NCBI RefSeq assembly: GCF_900105905.1
Contig: NZ_FNSV01000005.1
Coordinates: 5,146,001-5,210,000, forward strand
From: Rhodococcus koreensis
GTDB lineage: Bacteria; Actinomycetota; Actinomycetes; Mycobacteriales; Mycobacteriaceae
DNA: 64,000 nt
Reading direction: 5' to 3'
Shown: one piece after another, positions 48,728 through 55,847 of the stretch
Layout: each line of letters opens with the position of its first letter
How positions within the stretch are numbered: the first letter of the stretch is position 1
Translations under genes and position numbers: made by a program
The notes under the pieces: model-generated
The model's input: only the letters and a program-made list of their open reading frames with translations
Told to the model about the DNA's origin: nothing
Databases searched by the model: none

Positions 48728-50275
48728 GTGGACAGTACCGTTCCCGAACACACCGACAGTTCCGGTCTCGGAAAAGGCCTGAAACGCCGGCACATGAACC
48801 TGATCGCCCTCGGTGGCGTGATCGGTGCCGGCCTGTTCGTGGGCAGCGGCGTCGTCATCGGCGGTGCGGGACCTGCCGCGATCATCTCCTTCCTCATCGC
48901 GGGCATCATCACGTTGCTGATCATGCGGATGCTGGCGGAGATGGCGGTGGCCAGGCCGGTGGTCGGATCGTTCTACGTCTACGCCCGCCAGGCGCTGGGG
49001 CGTCGGGCCGGGTTCGCGACGGGGTGGATGTACTGGTACTTCTTCGTCATCGTCGTTGCGGTCGAGGCCATCGCCGGCGGCCGGATCCTGCAACTCTGGA
49101 TCCCGATGGTGCCGCTGTGGATGCTGAGCCTGGGGCTGATGCTGCTGCTGACGGCCACCAACATGGTGTCCGCCCGCTCCTACGGCGAGTTCGAGTACTG
49201 GTTCTCCTCGATCAAGGTGGTCGCGATCGTCCTGTTCCTCGGGATGGGCGCCCTCTGGATCACCGGGCTGTGGCCCGATTCGACGCCGGGGCTCGGCAAC
49301 CTCGTCAGTCACGGCGGATTCACCCCGCTGGGCTGGGGCGCGGTGCTCGCCGCGGTCGTCCCCTGCGTCGCCTTCTACACCGGGGCCGAGATCGTGACGA
49401 TCGCCGCCGCCGAGTCGGAGGAACCGAAACGTGCTGTCGCCCGGGCCATGCGGTCGATCGTGGCGCGGATCGTGACGTTCTACGTCGGGTCGATTCTCGT
49501 GGTCGTCACGATCCAGCCATGGGACACCGAGAGTGTCGGTGTCAGTCCGTACGCGTCGGTGCTCGAGGTGCTCGGGATTCCCGGCGTCGCCACGATCATG
49601 AACTTCATCGTCCTCACGGCGGTACTCTCCTGCCTCAACTCCGCGCTGTACACCACGTCGCGAATGTTGTTCGCGCTCACCCGGAACGGGGATGCGCCCA
49701 AGTTCTTCACCAAGCTCTCCCGCAACGGCGTGCCGCGTCGCGCGATTCTGCTCGGCACGACCATCGGCTACATCTCCGTCGCCTGCACGTACGTGTGGGG
49801 CGACATCGTGTTCAACTTCCTCGTCAACTCCTACGGCGCCGTCGCGCTGTTCGTGTACCTGCTGATCGCCGTCTCCCAGGTGGTGCTCCGCCGGCGCCTC
49901 GAGCGCGAAGATCCCGCGGCACTGCAACTCCGGATGTGGTTGTTCCCCTGGCTGAGCTACGCCACCATCGCGCTGATGGCCACGGTCATCCTCGCGATGG
50001 CCTTCCTCCCGAGCACCCGCTCGCAGTTCCTCATGAGCGGTCTGACGTTGATCGCCATCCTGATCAGCTACGAGGTGCGCAAGTGGCTCGGCAAGGCAGG
50101 TGTCGACGACGAATCGCTCTCCGCCGCTCCCCTGGTCGGTTCGGCGGACGAGTCCGTCTCGCAGGCTGAGAAGCGCATCGAGTCGGTGGAGACGCTCGGC
50201 GGCTCGGACATCGAGCTGGCCGCAGCGGCGCAACAGGAGACGAATTCTCATCGCCACCACCGGAGGCAGTCGTGA
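48728..50275 (+). CDS. APC-family amino-acid permease, paralogue of the one at 29781
   Basis: The 515-residue protein matches the permease at 29781-31265 almost segment by segment (GLGKGLKRRHMNLIALGGVI, TGAEIVTIAAAESEEPKRAV, MLFALTRNGDAPKFF, ALQLRMWLFPWLSYATIALM), diverging mainly at the two ends. It imports an amino acid or analogue with protons. GABA-like substrates are common in this group, and taurine is a GABA analogue, so taurine uptake for the xsc genes is worth considering. The GTG start has GGAGG upstream. A GlnH paralogue follows 37 bases later. Confidence 0.85.
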   Translation: MDSTVPEHTDSSGLGKGLKRRHMNLIALGGVIGAGLFVGSGVVIGGAGPAAIISFLIAGIITLLIMRMLAEMAVARPVVGSFYVYARQALGRRAGFATGWMYWYFFVIVVAVEAIAGGRILQLWIPMVPLWMLSLGLMLLLTATNMVSARSYGEFEYWFSSIKVVAIVLFLGMGALWITGLWPDSTPGLGNLVSHGGFTPLGWGAVLAAVVPCVAFYTGAEIVTIAAAESEEPKRAVARAMRSIVARIVTFYVGSILVVVTIQPWDTESVGVSPYASVLEVLGIPGVATIMNFIVLTAVLSCLNSALYTTSRMLFALTRNGDAPKFFTKLSRNGVPRRAILLGTTIGYISVACTYVWGDIVFNFLVNSYGAVALFVYLLIAVSQVVLRRRLEREDPAALQLRMWLFPWLSYATIALMATVILAMAFLPSTRSQFLMSGLTLIAILISYEVRKWLGKAGVDDESLSAAPLVGSADESVSQAEKRIESVETLGGSDIELAAAAQQETNSHRHHRRQS

Positions 50276-50312
50276 ACACCCCTGCGGTGACCTGATCGAA
50301 CTGTAACGGCCG

Positions 50313-51338
50313 ATGACGAGATCGTGGAGACGAACCCCGGCCGGCCCGCTCCTGCGGTGCCGGGCGGCGCTCGTCGCGGCAGTGTCTCTGTGTGTGATGG
50401 GTGTGGCGTGCGCGGCCCCCTCGGCGCTGCCCCCACCCCTCGCCGGCGACTATTCGCACTACTCGCTCCCGGACGGTGCCGAGATCCTGCCGCCCACGGC
50501 TGTCGTTCCGCCGCTCCCACCGGATCCCTCCTCGTGCGGCGCGCTGTCGAGTCTGCGGCCCGATCCCGGTCTGCGGCCGGAGACGGCGCCGCCGGGGTCG
50601 GCGCTGGCCGCGATCGTCGCGCGGGGACGGCTGATCGTCGGAACCGACCAGAACACGAACCTGTTCAGCTTCCGGGACCCGTCGACCGGCACGCTGTCGG
50701 GGTTCGACGTAGACCTGGCGCGCGAGATCGCCCGCGACCTCTTCGGCGACCCGGACAAGGTGGAATTCCGTCTGCTGACGTCGGCCGGCCGCTTCGATGC
50801 ACTGGAACGAAACGACGTGGACCTGGTTGTTCACGCCACCTCCATCACGTGCGAGCGCGCCACCCGGGTCGGATTCTCGTCCGTGTACTTCGAGGCGTTC
50901 CAGCGACTGCTCGTACCGGAGGGATCCGGCATCACCTCTCCCGCGGACCTGGCCGGCAAACGTGTGTGCACCTTCATCGACACCACGTCCCTCGCCACGA
51001 TCCAGCGGGTGGCACCCGAAGCCACGATCGTGGCTGTCCCCGACTGGGACGATTGCCTGACCACGTTGCAACTGGGCCAGGCAGACGCAGCGACCACCGA
51101 CAACTCCATCCTCGCCGGCCTCGCGGCGCAGGATCCGAACCTCGAAATCGTCGGGCCGAATCTGGAACTGGAGCCGTACGGCGTCGTCGCGAACAAGAAC
51201 AACGACGCTCTGGTGCGCTTCGTGAACGGAACCCTGGAACGGATGCGCGAGGACGGGACGTGGAATCGCCTGTACGACCGGTGGTTGGGCCTGCTGGGGC
51301 CGACGGCGGGTCCACCGGCGCCGAGTTACCGGGACTGA
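50313..51338 (+). CDS. GlnH-like binding lipoprotein, paralogue of glnH
   Basis: The 341-residue protein has a signal peptide with lipobox MGVAC (Cys33) and a binding domain that follows glnH closely: RLIVGTDQNTNLFSFRDPST, GFDVDLAREIARDLFGDPDK, CERATRVGFSSVYFEAFQRL, DWDDCLTTLQLGQADAATTD. Unlike glnH it is not next to glnX or pknG but directly after a permease. It may feed a second signal into the same GlnX-PknG pathway or help the permease bind ligand. The ligand is unknown. Confidence 0.85.
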   Translation: MTRSWRRTPAGPLLRCRAALVAAVSLCVMGVACAAPSALPPPLAGDYSHYSLPDGAEILPPTAVVPPLPPDPSSCGALSSLRPDPGLRPETAPPGSALAAIVARGRLIVGTDQNTNLFSFRDPSTGTLSGFDVDLAREIARDLFGDPDKVEFRLLTSAGRFDALERNDVDLVVHATSITCERATRVGFSSVYFEAFQRLLVPEGSGITSPADLAGKRVCTFIDTTSLATIQRVAPEATIVAVPDWDDCLTTLQLGQADAATTDNSILAGLAAQDPNLEIVGPNLELEPYGVVANKNNDALVRFVNGTLERMREDGTWNRLYDRWLGLLGPTAGPPAPSYRD

Positions 51339-51349
51339 CGGGTCACGGG

Positions 51350-51372
51350 CCGGTCCTGCGCGGCAGGACCGG
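51350..51372. terminator. hairpin between convergent genes
   Basis: CCGGTCCTGC (51350-51359) and GCAGGACCGG (51363-51372) form a perfect 10-bp stem with a 3-base loop, 12 bases after the GlnH-like stop. It probably terminates the permease-GlnH transcript and its minus-strand neighbour. Confidence 0.65.
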
Positions 51373-51386
51373 ACCGCACTCGTCGA

Positions 51387-52070
51387 TCAGCCCAGCAGTT
51401 CGGGAATCTTCGCGGCGCTCTCCAGGATGTGCGTGTGAGGCTCGGGGCGCAGCGTCGCGGCGTCGTGGGCGCCGGTCAGAACGCCGACCACGTACCGCGC
51501 CCCGGCGTTCGTGCCCGCGCGCAGATCGTTGGGGGTGTCGCCGGCGACCAGGACCTCGTCGACACTCTGCACGCCCGCCAGTTCCATCGCACGGAAGATG
51601 AGATACGGCGACGGCCTGCTCATCCGCACCTGATCGCTGGTGATCACACCGTCGATGTCCCGCCCGATCTCCCACCCGACCTGCTCGAGCAGCGGTTCCG
51701 CGATCTCGCGCGAGTATCCGGTCTGGAGAACGATCTTGACGCCGCGCTGCCGCAGGGTGCCGAACGCGTCGTGAACCCCGGGCAGTGCGGTCGGAGGCGT
51801 CTTCCGGTACGCGTCCAGAAGCATTGCGGTGAACTCGGATTCGACGGAGTCGAGAACGGCCGTGTCGGCCGGGGCTCCGCTCTCGCGCAGCAGTCCCTCG
51901 ATGGCCTGCCGCTTGCCCGTGCCCTTCCACCGGTCGAAGCGGTCGTCCGGAAGCGGCTCGCCGAGGTGCTTCTCGACGGTGTCGCGTAACGCGACGTACA
52001 CGGCGCCGCCCTCGTCGACGCTCGTGCCGGCAATGTCCAAGGTAACCAGCGAAACCCGGGGTTCGGTCAT
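51387..52070 (-). CDS. phosphonatase-like HAD hydrolase (second PhnX-like protein)
   Basis: The 227-residue HAD protein has TLDIAGTSVDEGG with nucleophile Asp12 and Ala14 in the +2 position, as in phosphonatases. The cap reads WKGTGKRQAIEGLL, where a Lys lies close to the Schiff-base position but in a different context from the protein at 8771. Motif IV is VAGDTPNDLRAGTNAG. It belongs to the PhnX-like group but to another branch than the first copy. It sits at the end of the minus-strand AAA+/VWA/IclR set near xsc. A phosphonate, sulfonate-linked or phosphoester substrate is possible. Confidence 0.75.
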   Translation of the reverse strand: MTEPRVSLVTLDIAGTSVDEGGAVYVALRDTVEKHLGEPLPDDRFDRWKGTGKRQAIEGLLRESGAPADTAVLDSVESEFTAMLLDAYRKTPPTALPGVHDAFGTLRQRGVKIVLQTGYSREIAEPLLEQVGWEIGRDIDGVITSDQVRMSRPSPYLIFRAMELAGVQSVDEVLVAGDTPNDLRAGTNAGARYVVGVLTGAHDAATLRPEPHTHILESAAKIPELLG

Positions 52071-52094
52071 GGGGGTGACTCCTTCACAGTTGAG

Positions 52095-52120
52095 CCACTC
52101 ACAGGCGCGCCTGTCAGTGG
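52095..52120 (-). terminator. hairpin around the VWA gene stop codon
   Basis: Near-perfect arms (CACTCACAGGC at 52096-52106 against GCCTGTCAGTG at 52109-52119, 10 of 11) leave a 2-base turn. The VWA stop codon (52116-52114) is in the stem. It may weaken readthrough from the VWA gene into the HAD gene downstream. Confidence 0.5.
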
Positions 52121-53826
52121 GCGATCATCGACAGCACGTCGGCGATGACGTCGCTGTTGGTTCCGTGCGTCAGATCGAGCGTCCGGCAACGGTCGTAGTA
52201 CGGGCTCAGATCCAGCCCGACGCCCAGGCCGTAGACCTCGACCGCGCGTTCGTCCTCGTGCCGTTCGACCACGACCTGGAGGTGGTGGTCCAGGTAGAAC
52301 TCGTCGTTGGCCAGCGCGGTGGCGCCGTCCAGTGGGCTGCCGTCCGAGATCACGAACAGCAGCCTCCTGCCCGGGCCGCGGTCGCGCATCCGTGAGCACG
52401 CCCAGTCGACGGCCTCGCCGTCGACGCCCTCCTTGAACAGGTCGTCCTTGAGCAGTCCCGCGATGGCGGGACGCGCTCGGCGCCAGGTGGTCTCGGCGTC
52501 CTTGAACACCAGCTGCCGGACCTCGTTGAGACGTCCCGGATCGTCCGGACGGCCGGACCGGAGCCAGTCCCTGCGGGCCCGGCCGCCGTTCCACGCGGTG
52601 GTGGTGAAGCCGAGGATCTCGCACCGGGCGTCGGCCAGTTCCAGCGCCCGCGCGAACACGTCGACCAGGACGGCGACCGGTTCGCTGAACTTCTTCATCG
52701 AACCGGAGCAGTCGATGAGGAACGTCACCGTCGCGTCGTTCCGCGGTTCGGTGCGTTCGGCCCGGAAGAGTCTGCGTTCGGTGGGCGAGGTGACAAGCTG
52801 CGCGAGCCGGCGACCGTCGATGTAACCCTCGTCGCGCCCGCCCTCCCAGCCGTCGCGGTCGGGCTCGGACAGCAGGGTCTTCAGCTGCCGTCCGAGCTTT
52901 CGGACGTTGAGACGATTGTCGTCGATGCCGACGTCGAGGCGCAGGCGGAAATCCCGGAGCAGTTCGGGCCGGACGAGGGACGTGATCTGCCGGGTCTCGT
53001 CGTAGGCGCGGGTGAACACGCGGTAGCCGTCTCCGCCGTCACCCAGCGCGCGGCTGTGCCCCGACGCGGCCGTCGCGAACGTGTCGTTCTCGTCCGGCTC
53101 GAAGTCGAAGAGCAGGGAGAAGGTCGCGGCGCGGTCGTCGCGCCTCGTGTCGTCCGACTCGTCCGCGTCCGCGGCCTGCTCCAACCGTCGGCCGATCACG
53201 TCGGCGACTGCCAGCGCATGCACCGCGAAATCCGATTGCGAGTGCCGGGTTCGGCGTAGCTGCGGAAGCTGGTCACCGAGAACGGAGGCGAGGCCGAACC
53301 GGGTCGATTCGATCAGATCCTGCGTGGACTCGGGTATCGGCTCGGCGGTGATCCGCGCCCGGCACATCTGTATCACCGTGAACAGCAGCATGCCGTGCAC
53401 GGTCTCCGTCAGGCCGGACGCCACGAACTCCTGCGACCACCGCGAGAATCGGTGGGCGAGATTTGCGCGCACCCCGTCCCACGCGCCGGCGGCCAGCGAT
53501 TCGACGCGGAACTGTTCGAGGGTCTCGAAGATCAGCCGACTCGGCGTGGTTTCCGGGCACAGGCTCCGGTGCAGGGCGGGATCGGTGTGGAGCAGTCGCA
53601 GCGCCATGCCGTCGCCCGCGCCGCGGAAGGAGGCGACGTCGGCGCGGCCGAACGACGGGTGCAGGTGCGGGGCGGGCATCGGCACGCGCCGATGTCCGCG
53701 ATGAAGTTCCGTTCCGCGGAAATGCAACTCACCCTGACCGGTCAGAGCGCGGATGCTGGTGGCGCAGAGTTCACGAACCTCCTGCCGACGACGGACCGAT
53801 TCGGGGCACACGGGCAGTTCTGCCAT
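52114..53826 (-). CDS. VWA-domain protein, CobT-like
   Basis: The 570-residue protein ends in a von Willebrand A domain with a complete MIDAS start (FLIDCSGSMKKF, residues 369-380) and LLFVISDGSPLDGATA later. The first 350 residues are mainly helical and contain an acidic stretch (ADADESDDTRRDDR), as in CobT-type cobaltochelatase subunits. It is paired with the AAA+ gene ten bases upstream. Such AAA+/VWA pairs assemble or activate metalloenzymes and complexes. No CobN homologue is visible, so cobalt chelation for B12 is unlikely. It probably serves a target in the xsc locus. Confidence 0.8.
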   Translation of the reverse strand: MAELPVCPESVRRRQEVRELCATSIRALTGQGELHFRGTELHRGHRRVPMPAPHLHPSFGRADVASFRGAGDGMALRLLHTDPALHRSLCPETTPSRLIFETLEQFRVESLAAGAWDGVRANLAHRFSRWSQEFVASGLTETVHGMLLFTVIQMCRARITAEPIPESTQDLIESTRFGLASVLGDQLPQLRRTRHSQSDFAVHALAVADVIGRRLEQAADADESDDTRRDDRAATFSLLFDFEPDENDTFATAASGHSRALGDGGDGYRVFTRAYDETRQITSLVRPELLRDFRLRLDVGIDDNRLNVRKLGRQLKTLLSEPDRDGWEGGRDEGYIDGRRLAQLVTSPTERRLFRAERTEPRNDATVTFLIDCSGSMKKFSEPVAVLVDVFARALELADARCEILGFTTTAWNGGRARRDWLRSGRPDDPGRLNEVRQLVFKDAETTWRRARPAIAGLLKDDLFKEGVDGEAVDWACSRMRDRGPGRRLLFVISDGSPLDGATALANDEFYLDHHLQVVVERHEDERAVEVYGLGVGLDLSPYYDRCRTLDLTHGTNSDVIADVLSMIAH

Positions 53827-53836
53827 GACCGCCCGC

Positions 53837-54805
53837 TCAGGCCGTGCTCGCCGCGAGCATCGCCGACCACTCGGGTTCCTCGTCGAAGCATCGCTGGAAG
53901 TACTCGGCGACGATGGGTCGTTCGGCCTCGTCGCACTTGTTGACGAACGACAACCGGAATGCCAGCGCCGGGTCGTGGAAGATCTCGATGTTCTCGGCCC
54001 AGGTGATCACCGTGCGCGGCGACATCAGCGTCGACAGGTCGCCGAGCCGGAAACCGTTGCGGGTCAGATTCGCCACGGCCACCATCGACGCGATCAGCGA
54101 CCGCCCCACGGACGGCACCCGCGCGGACACGATCTCGATCTCCTGTTCCGCGGGGAGATGATCGAGCGTCGCGACGATGTTCCAGCGGTCGATCTGCGCG
54201 TGATTGAGCCGCTGCGCACCGTGATACATCCCGTTGAGGTTGCCCAGTCCGACCGTGTTGGCGGTGGCGAACAACCGGAACGCCGGATGCGGAGACAGCA
54301 CCCGGTTCTGGTCGAGCAGGGTGAGTTTGCCGTCGCGTTCGAGGAGGCGCTGGATGACGAACATGACGTCGGGGCGGCCGGCGTCGTACTCGTCGAGGAT
54401 GAGGGCGACGGGACGCTGCAGCGCCCAGGGCAGGATGCCTTCCTGGAATTCGGTGACCTGCTTGCCGTCTCGCAGCACGACCGCGTCCCTGCCGATCAGG
54501 TCCAGCCGGCTGAGGTGGCCGTCGAGGTTGACCCGCACGCACGGCCAGTTGAGCCTCGCCGCGACCTGCTCGATGTGCGTGGATTTGCCGGTGCCGTGCA
54601 GTCCCTGCACCATCACCCGGCGGTTACGGTCGAACCCGGCGAGCAGGGCGGTGGTCACCGCGTGATCGAACCGGTACGCGTGGTCGACGTCGGGGACGTG
54701 GTCGACCGGTTCCCGGAAGGCCCGAACCGTCAGGTCGGTGTCGAGTCCGAACAGCTCACGCGCGGAGAGCACGTGGCTGGGTGCCGCAGTGGTCATTTCG
54801 GGCAT
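53837..54805 (-). CDS. AAA+ ATPase, CobS/MoxR-like
   Basis: The 322-residue protein has Walker A GLHGTGKST at 68-76, Walker B ALILDEYDAGRPD, sensor 1 ATANTVGLGN and arginine-finger region residues, matching the CobS branch of MoxR-type AAA+ ATPases. It probably forms a ring that works with the VWA protein encoded downstream. The gene lies ten bases after the IclR gene on the same strand, suggesting co-expression with that regulator and divergent from xsc. Its client is not known. Confidence 0.85.
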   Translation of the reverse strand: MPEMTTAAPSHVLSARELFGLDTDLTVRAFREPVDHVPDVDHAYRFDHAVTTALLAGFDRNRRVMVQGLHGTGKSTHIEQVAARLNWPCVRVNLDGHLSRLDLIGRDAVVLRDGKQVTEFQEGILPWALQRPVALILDEYDAGRPDVMFVIQRLLERDGKLTLLDQNRVLSPHPAFRLFATANTVGLGNLNGMYHGAQRLNHAQIDRWNIVATLDHLPAEQEIEIVSARVPSVGRSLIASMVAVANLTRNGFRLGDLSTLMSPRTVITWAENIEIFHDPALAFRLSFVNKCDEAERPIVAEYFQRCFDEEPEWSAMLAASTA

Positions 54806-54815
54806 GCGCCCTCCT

Positions 54816-55649
54816 TCAGTTCAGGTCTGCCGTTCCGTCGTCCTGGACCTCGTTCTCGATCTCACCGATGGCGTCGGCGGCCCGCCGCAACGCGGGTAGC
54901 AGTTTGAGCGCCTTGTCGGGGGTGAGTCGCATGACCGGGGCCTGGACTGCGATGCAGAGATTGGAATTACCTGTGGCGCAGGGGACGAGCACCGCGGCGC
55001 ACACGAGGCCGGGCAGGAACTCCTCGTCGTCGATGGCGTAGCCGTCGCGGCGGACCTGCTTGAGTTCGGTCTCGATGAGTTCGACGTCGGTGACCGTCTT
55101 GTTGGTGTACCGCTCGAGCGGCATCCGCCCGAGGAGTCGCCGGCGCTGCGCGGGGCTGAGTTGCGACAGGATCATCTTGCCGCTCGCCGAGCAGTGCGCG
55201 GGCACCCGCGACCCCGCATGGAGTGTAAACCGAAGGGGTTCGGAGGTTTCCACGCGGTCGAGGTACACCACCTCGCTACCCGACAGGGTGGTGACGTTGC
55301 AGCTCTCGCCGAGTTCGGCGACGAGGTTGCGGAGGATGGCGTGCCGCGCCCCGTGGTGGGTGTCGTTGAGCAGCAGGTTCTCGGCGAAGCGGCGCAGGCG
55401 CACACCGGTGCCGTAGTGCCTGCCGTTGTTCTGCCGGGTGAGGAGTCCGGCCCCCTCGAGTTGCTGCAGCATGCGGTGCAGGGTCGGCTTGGCCATGCCC
55501 GTCTCCTCGACGAGCCCCTGCAACGTGAACAGCTGGTCCTTGGACGCGATCATCTCGAGCAGGGCGAACAGGCGGAGCGTCGGTGTGTCTCCGGGTAGCT
55601 CCGTCGTCGGGTGTCCGTTCGACTCGTCGATCCGGTGAATCTCACCCAC
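54816..55649 (-). CDS. IclR-family regulator of the xsc locus
   Basis: The 277-residue protein has an N-terminal winged helix (LFALLEMIASKDQLFTLQGL, EETGMAKPTLHRMLQQLEGA) and an IclR effector domain (VVYLDRVETSEPLRFTLHAG, PAHCSASGKMILSQLSP, GYAIDDEEFLPGLVCAAVLV). The GTG start is chosen for GGAGG five bases upstream; an earlier in-frame ATG would place coding over the divergent promoter. It is divergent from xsc across 198 bases with two dyads and probably controls xsc and its own AAA+/VWA operon. Confidence 0.85.
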   Translation of the reverse strand: MGEIHRIDESNGHPTTELPGDTPTLRLFALLEMIASKDQLFTLQGLVEETGMAKPTLHRMLQQLEGAGLLTRQNNGRHYGTGVRLRRFAENLLLNDTHHGARHAILRNLVAELGESCNVTTLSGSEVVYLDRVETSEPLRFTLHAGSRVPAHCSASGKMILSQLSPAQRRRLLGRMPLERYTNKTVTDVELIETELKQVRRDGYAIDDEEFLPGLVCAAVLVPCATGNSNLCIAVQAPVMRLTPDKALKLLPALRRAADAIGEIENEVQDDGTADLN

Positions 55650-55685
55650 GGTTCCTCCTAGGCAGAACGGCGACGCATTCGCATC

Positions 55686-55706
55686 ATGTATCGAAAAATC
55701 ATACAT
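55686..55706. promoter_or_regulatory. candidate IclR operator A
   Basis: ATGTAT and ATACAT form a 6-bp dyad 9 bases apart, in the IclR-xsc divergent gap and unusually AT-rich for the region. It may include promoter elements of either gene. Confidence 0.4.
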
Positions 55707-55709
55707 CTG

Positions 55710-55726
55710 GTTCCGGTTTTAGGAAC
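55710..55726. promoter_or_regulatory. candidate IclR operator B
   Basis: GTTCC-N7-GGAAC is a 5-bp perfect dyad resembling the GGAA/TTCC half-sites of IclR-type operators. It lies 4 bases from dyad A and 121 bases before the xsc ATG. Confidence 0.45.
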
Positions 55727-55847
55727 ATTCATTGACGAACCGTGTGACGTGGCCTACTGTCACTGCAGATCACAAAATCACGAACGAAACGTTCCGATTT
55801 TTGACATTCTCGGCCGGTTCCGGCGCGCCCCTGAAGGAGGATCACAC

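Noticed and set aside
52114..54805. Cobalt chelatase subunits CobT and CobS for vitamin B12
   Set aside because: The sequences resemble those subunits, but there is no CobN or other cobalamin gene here, and the operon belongs to the xsc locus. I therefore treated them as a general AAA+/VWA pair.
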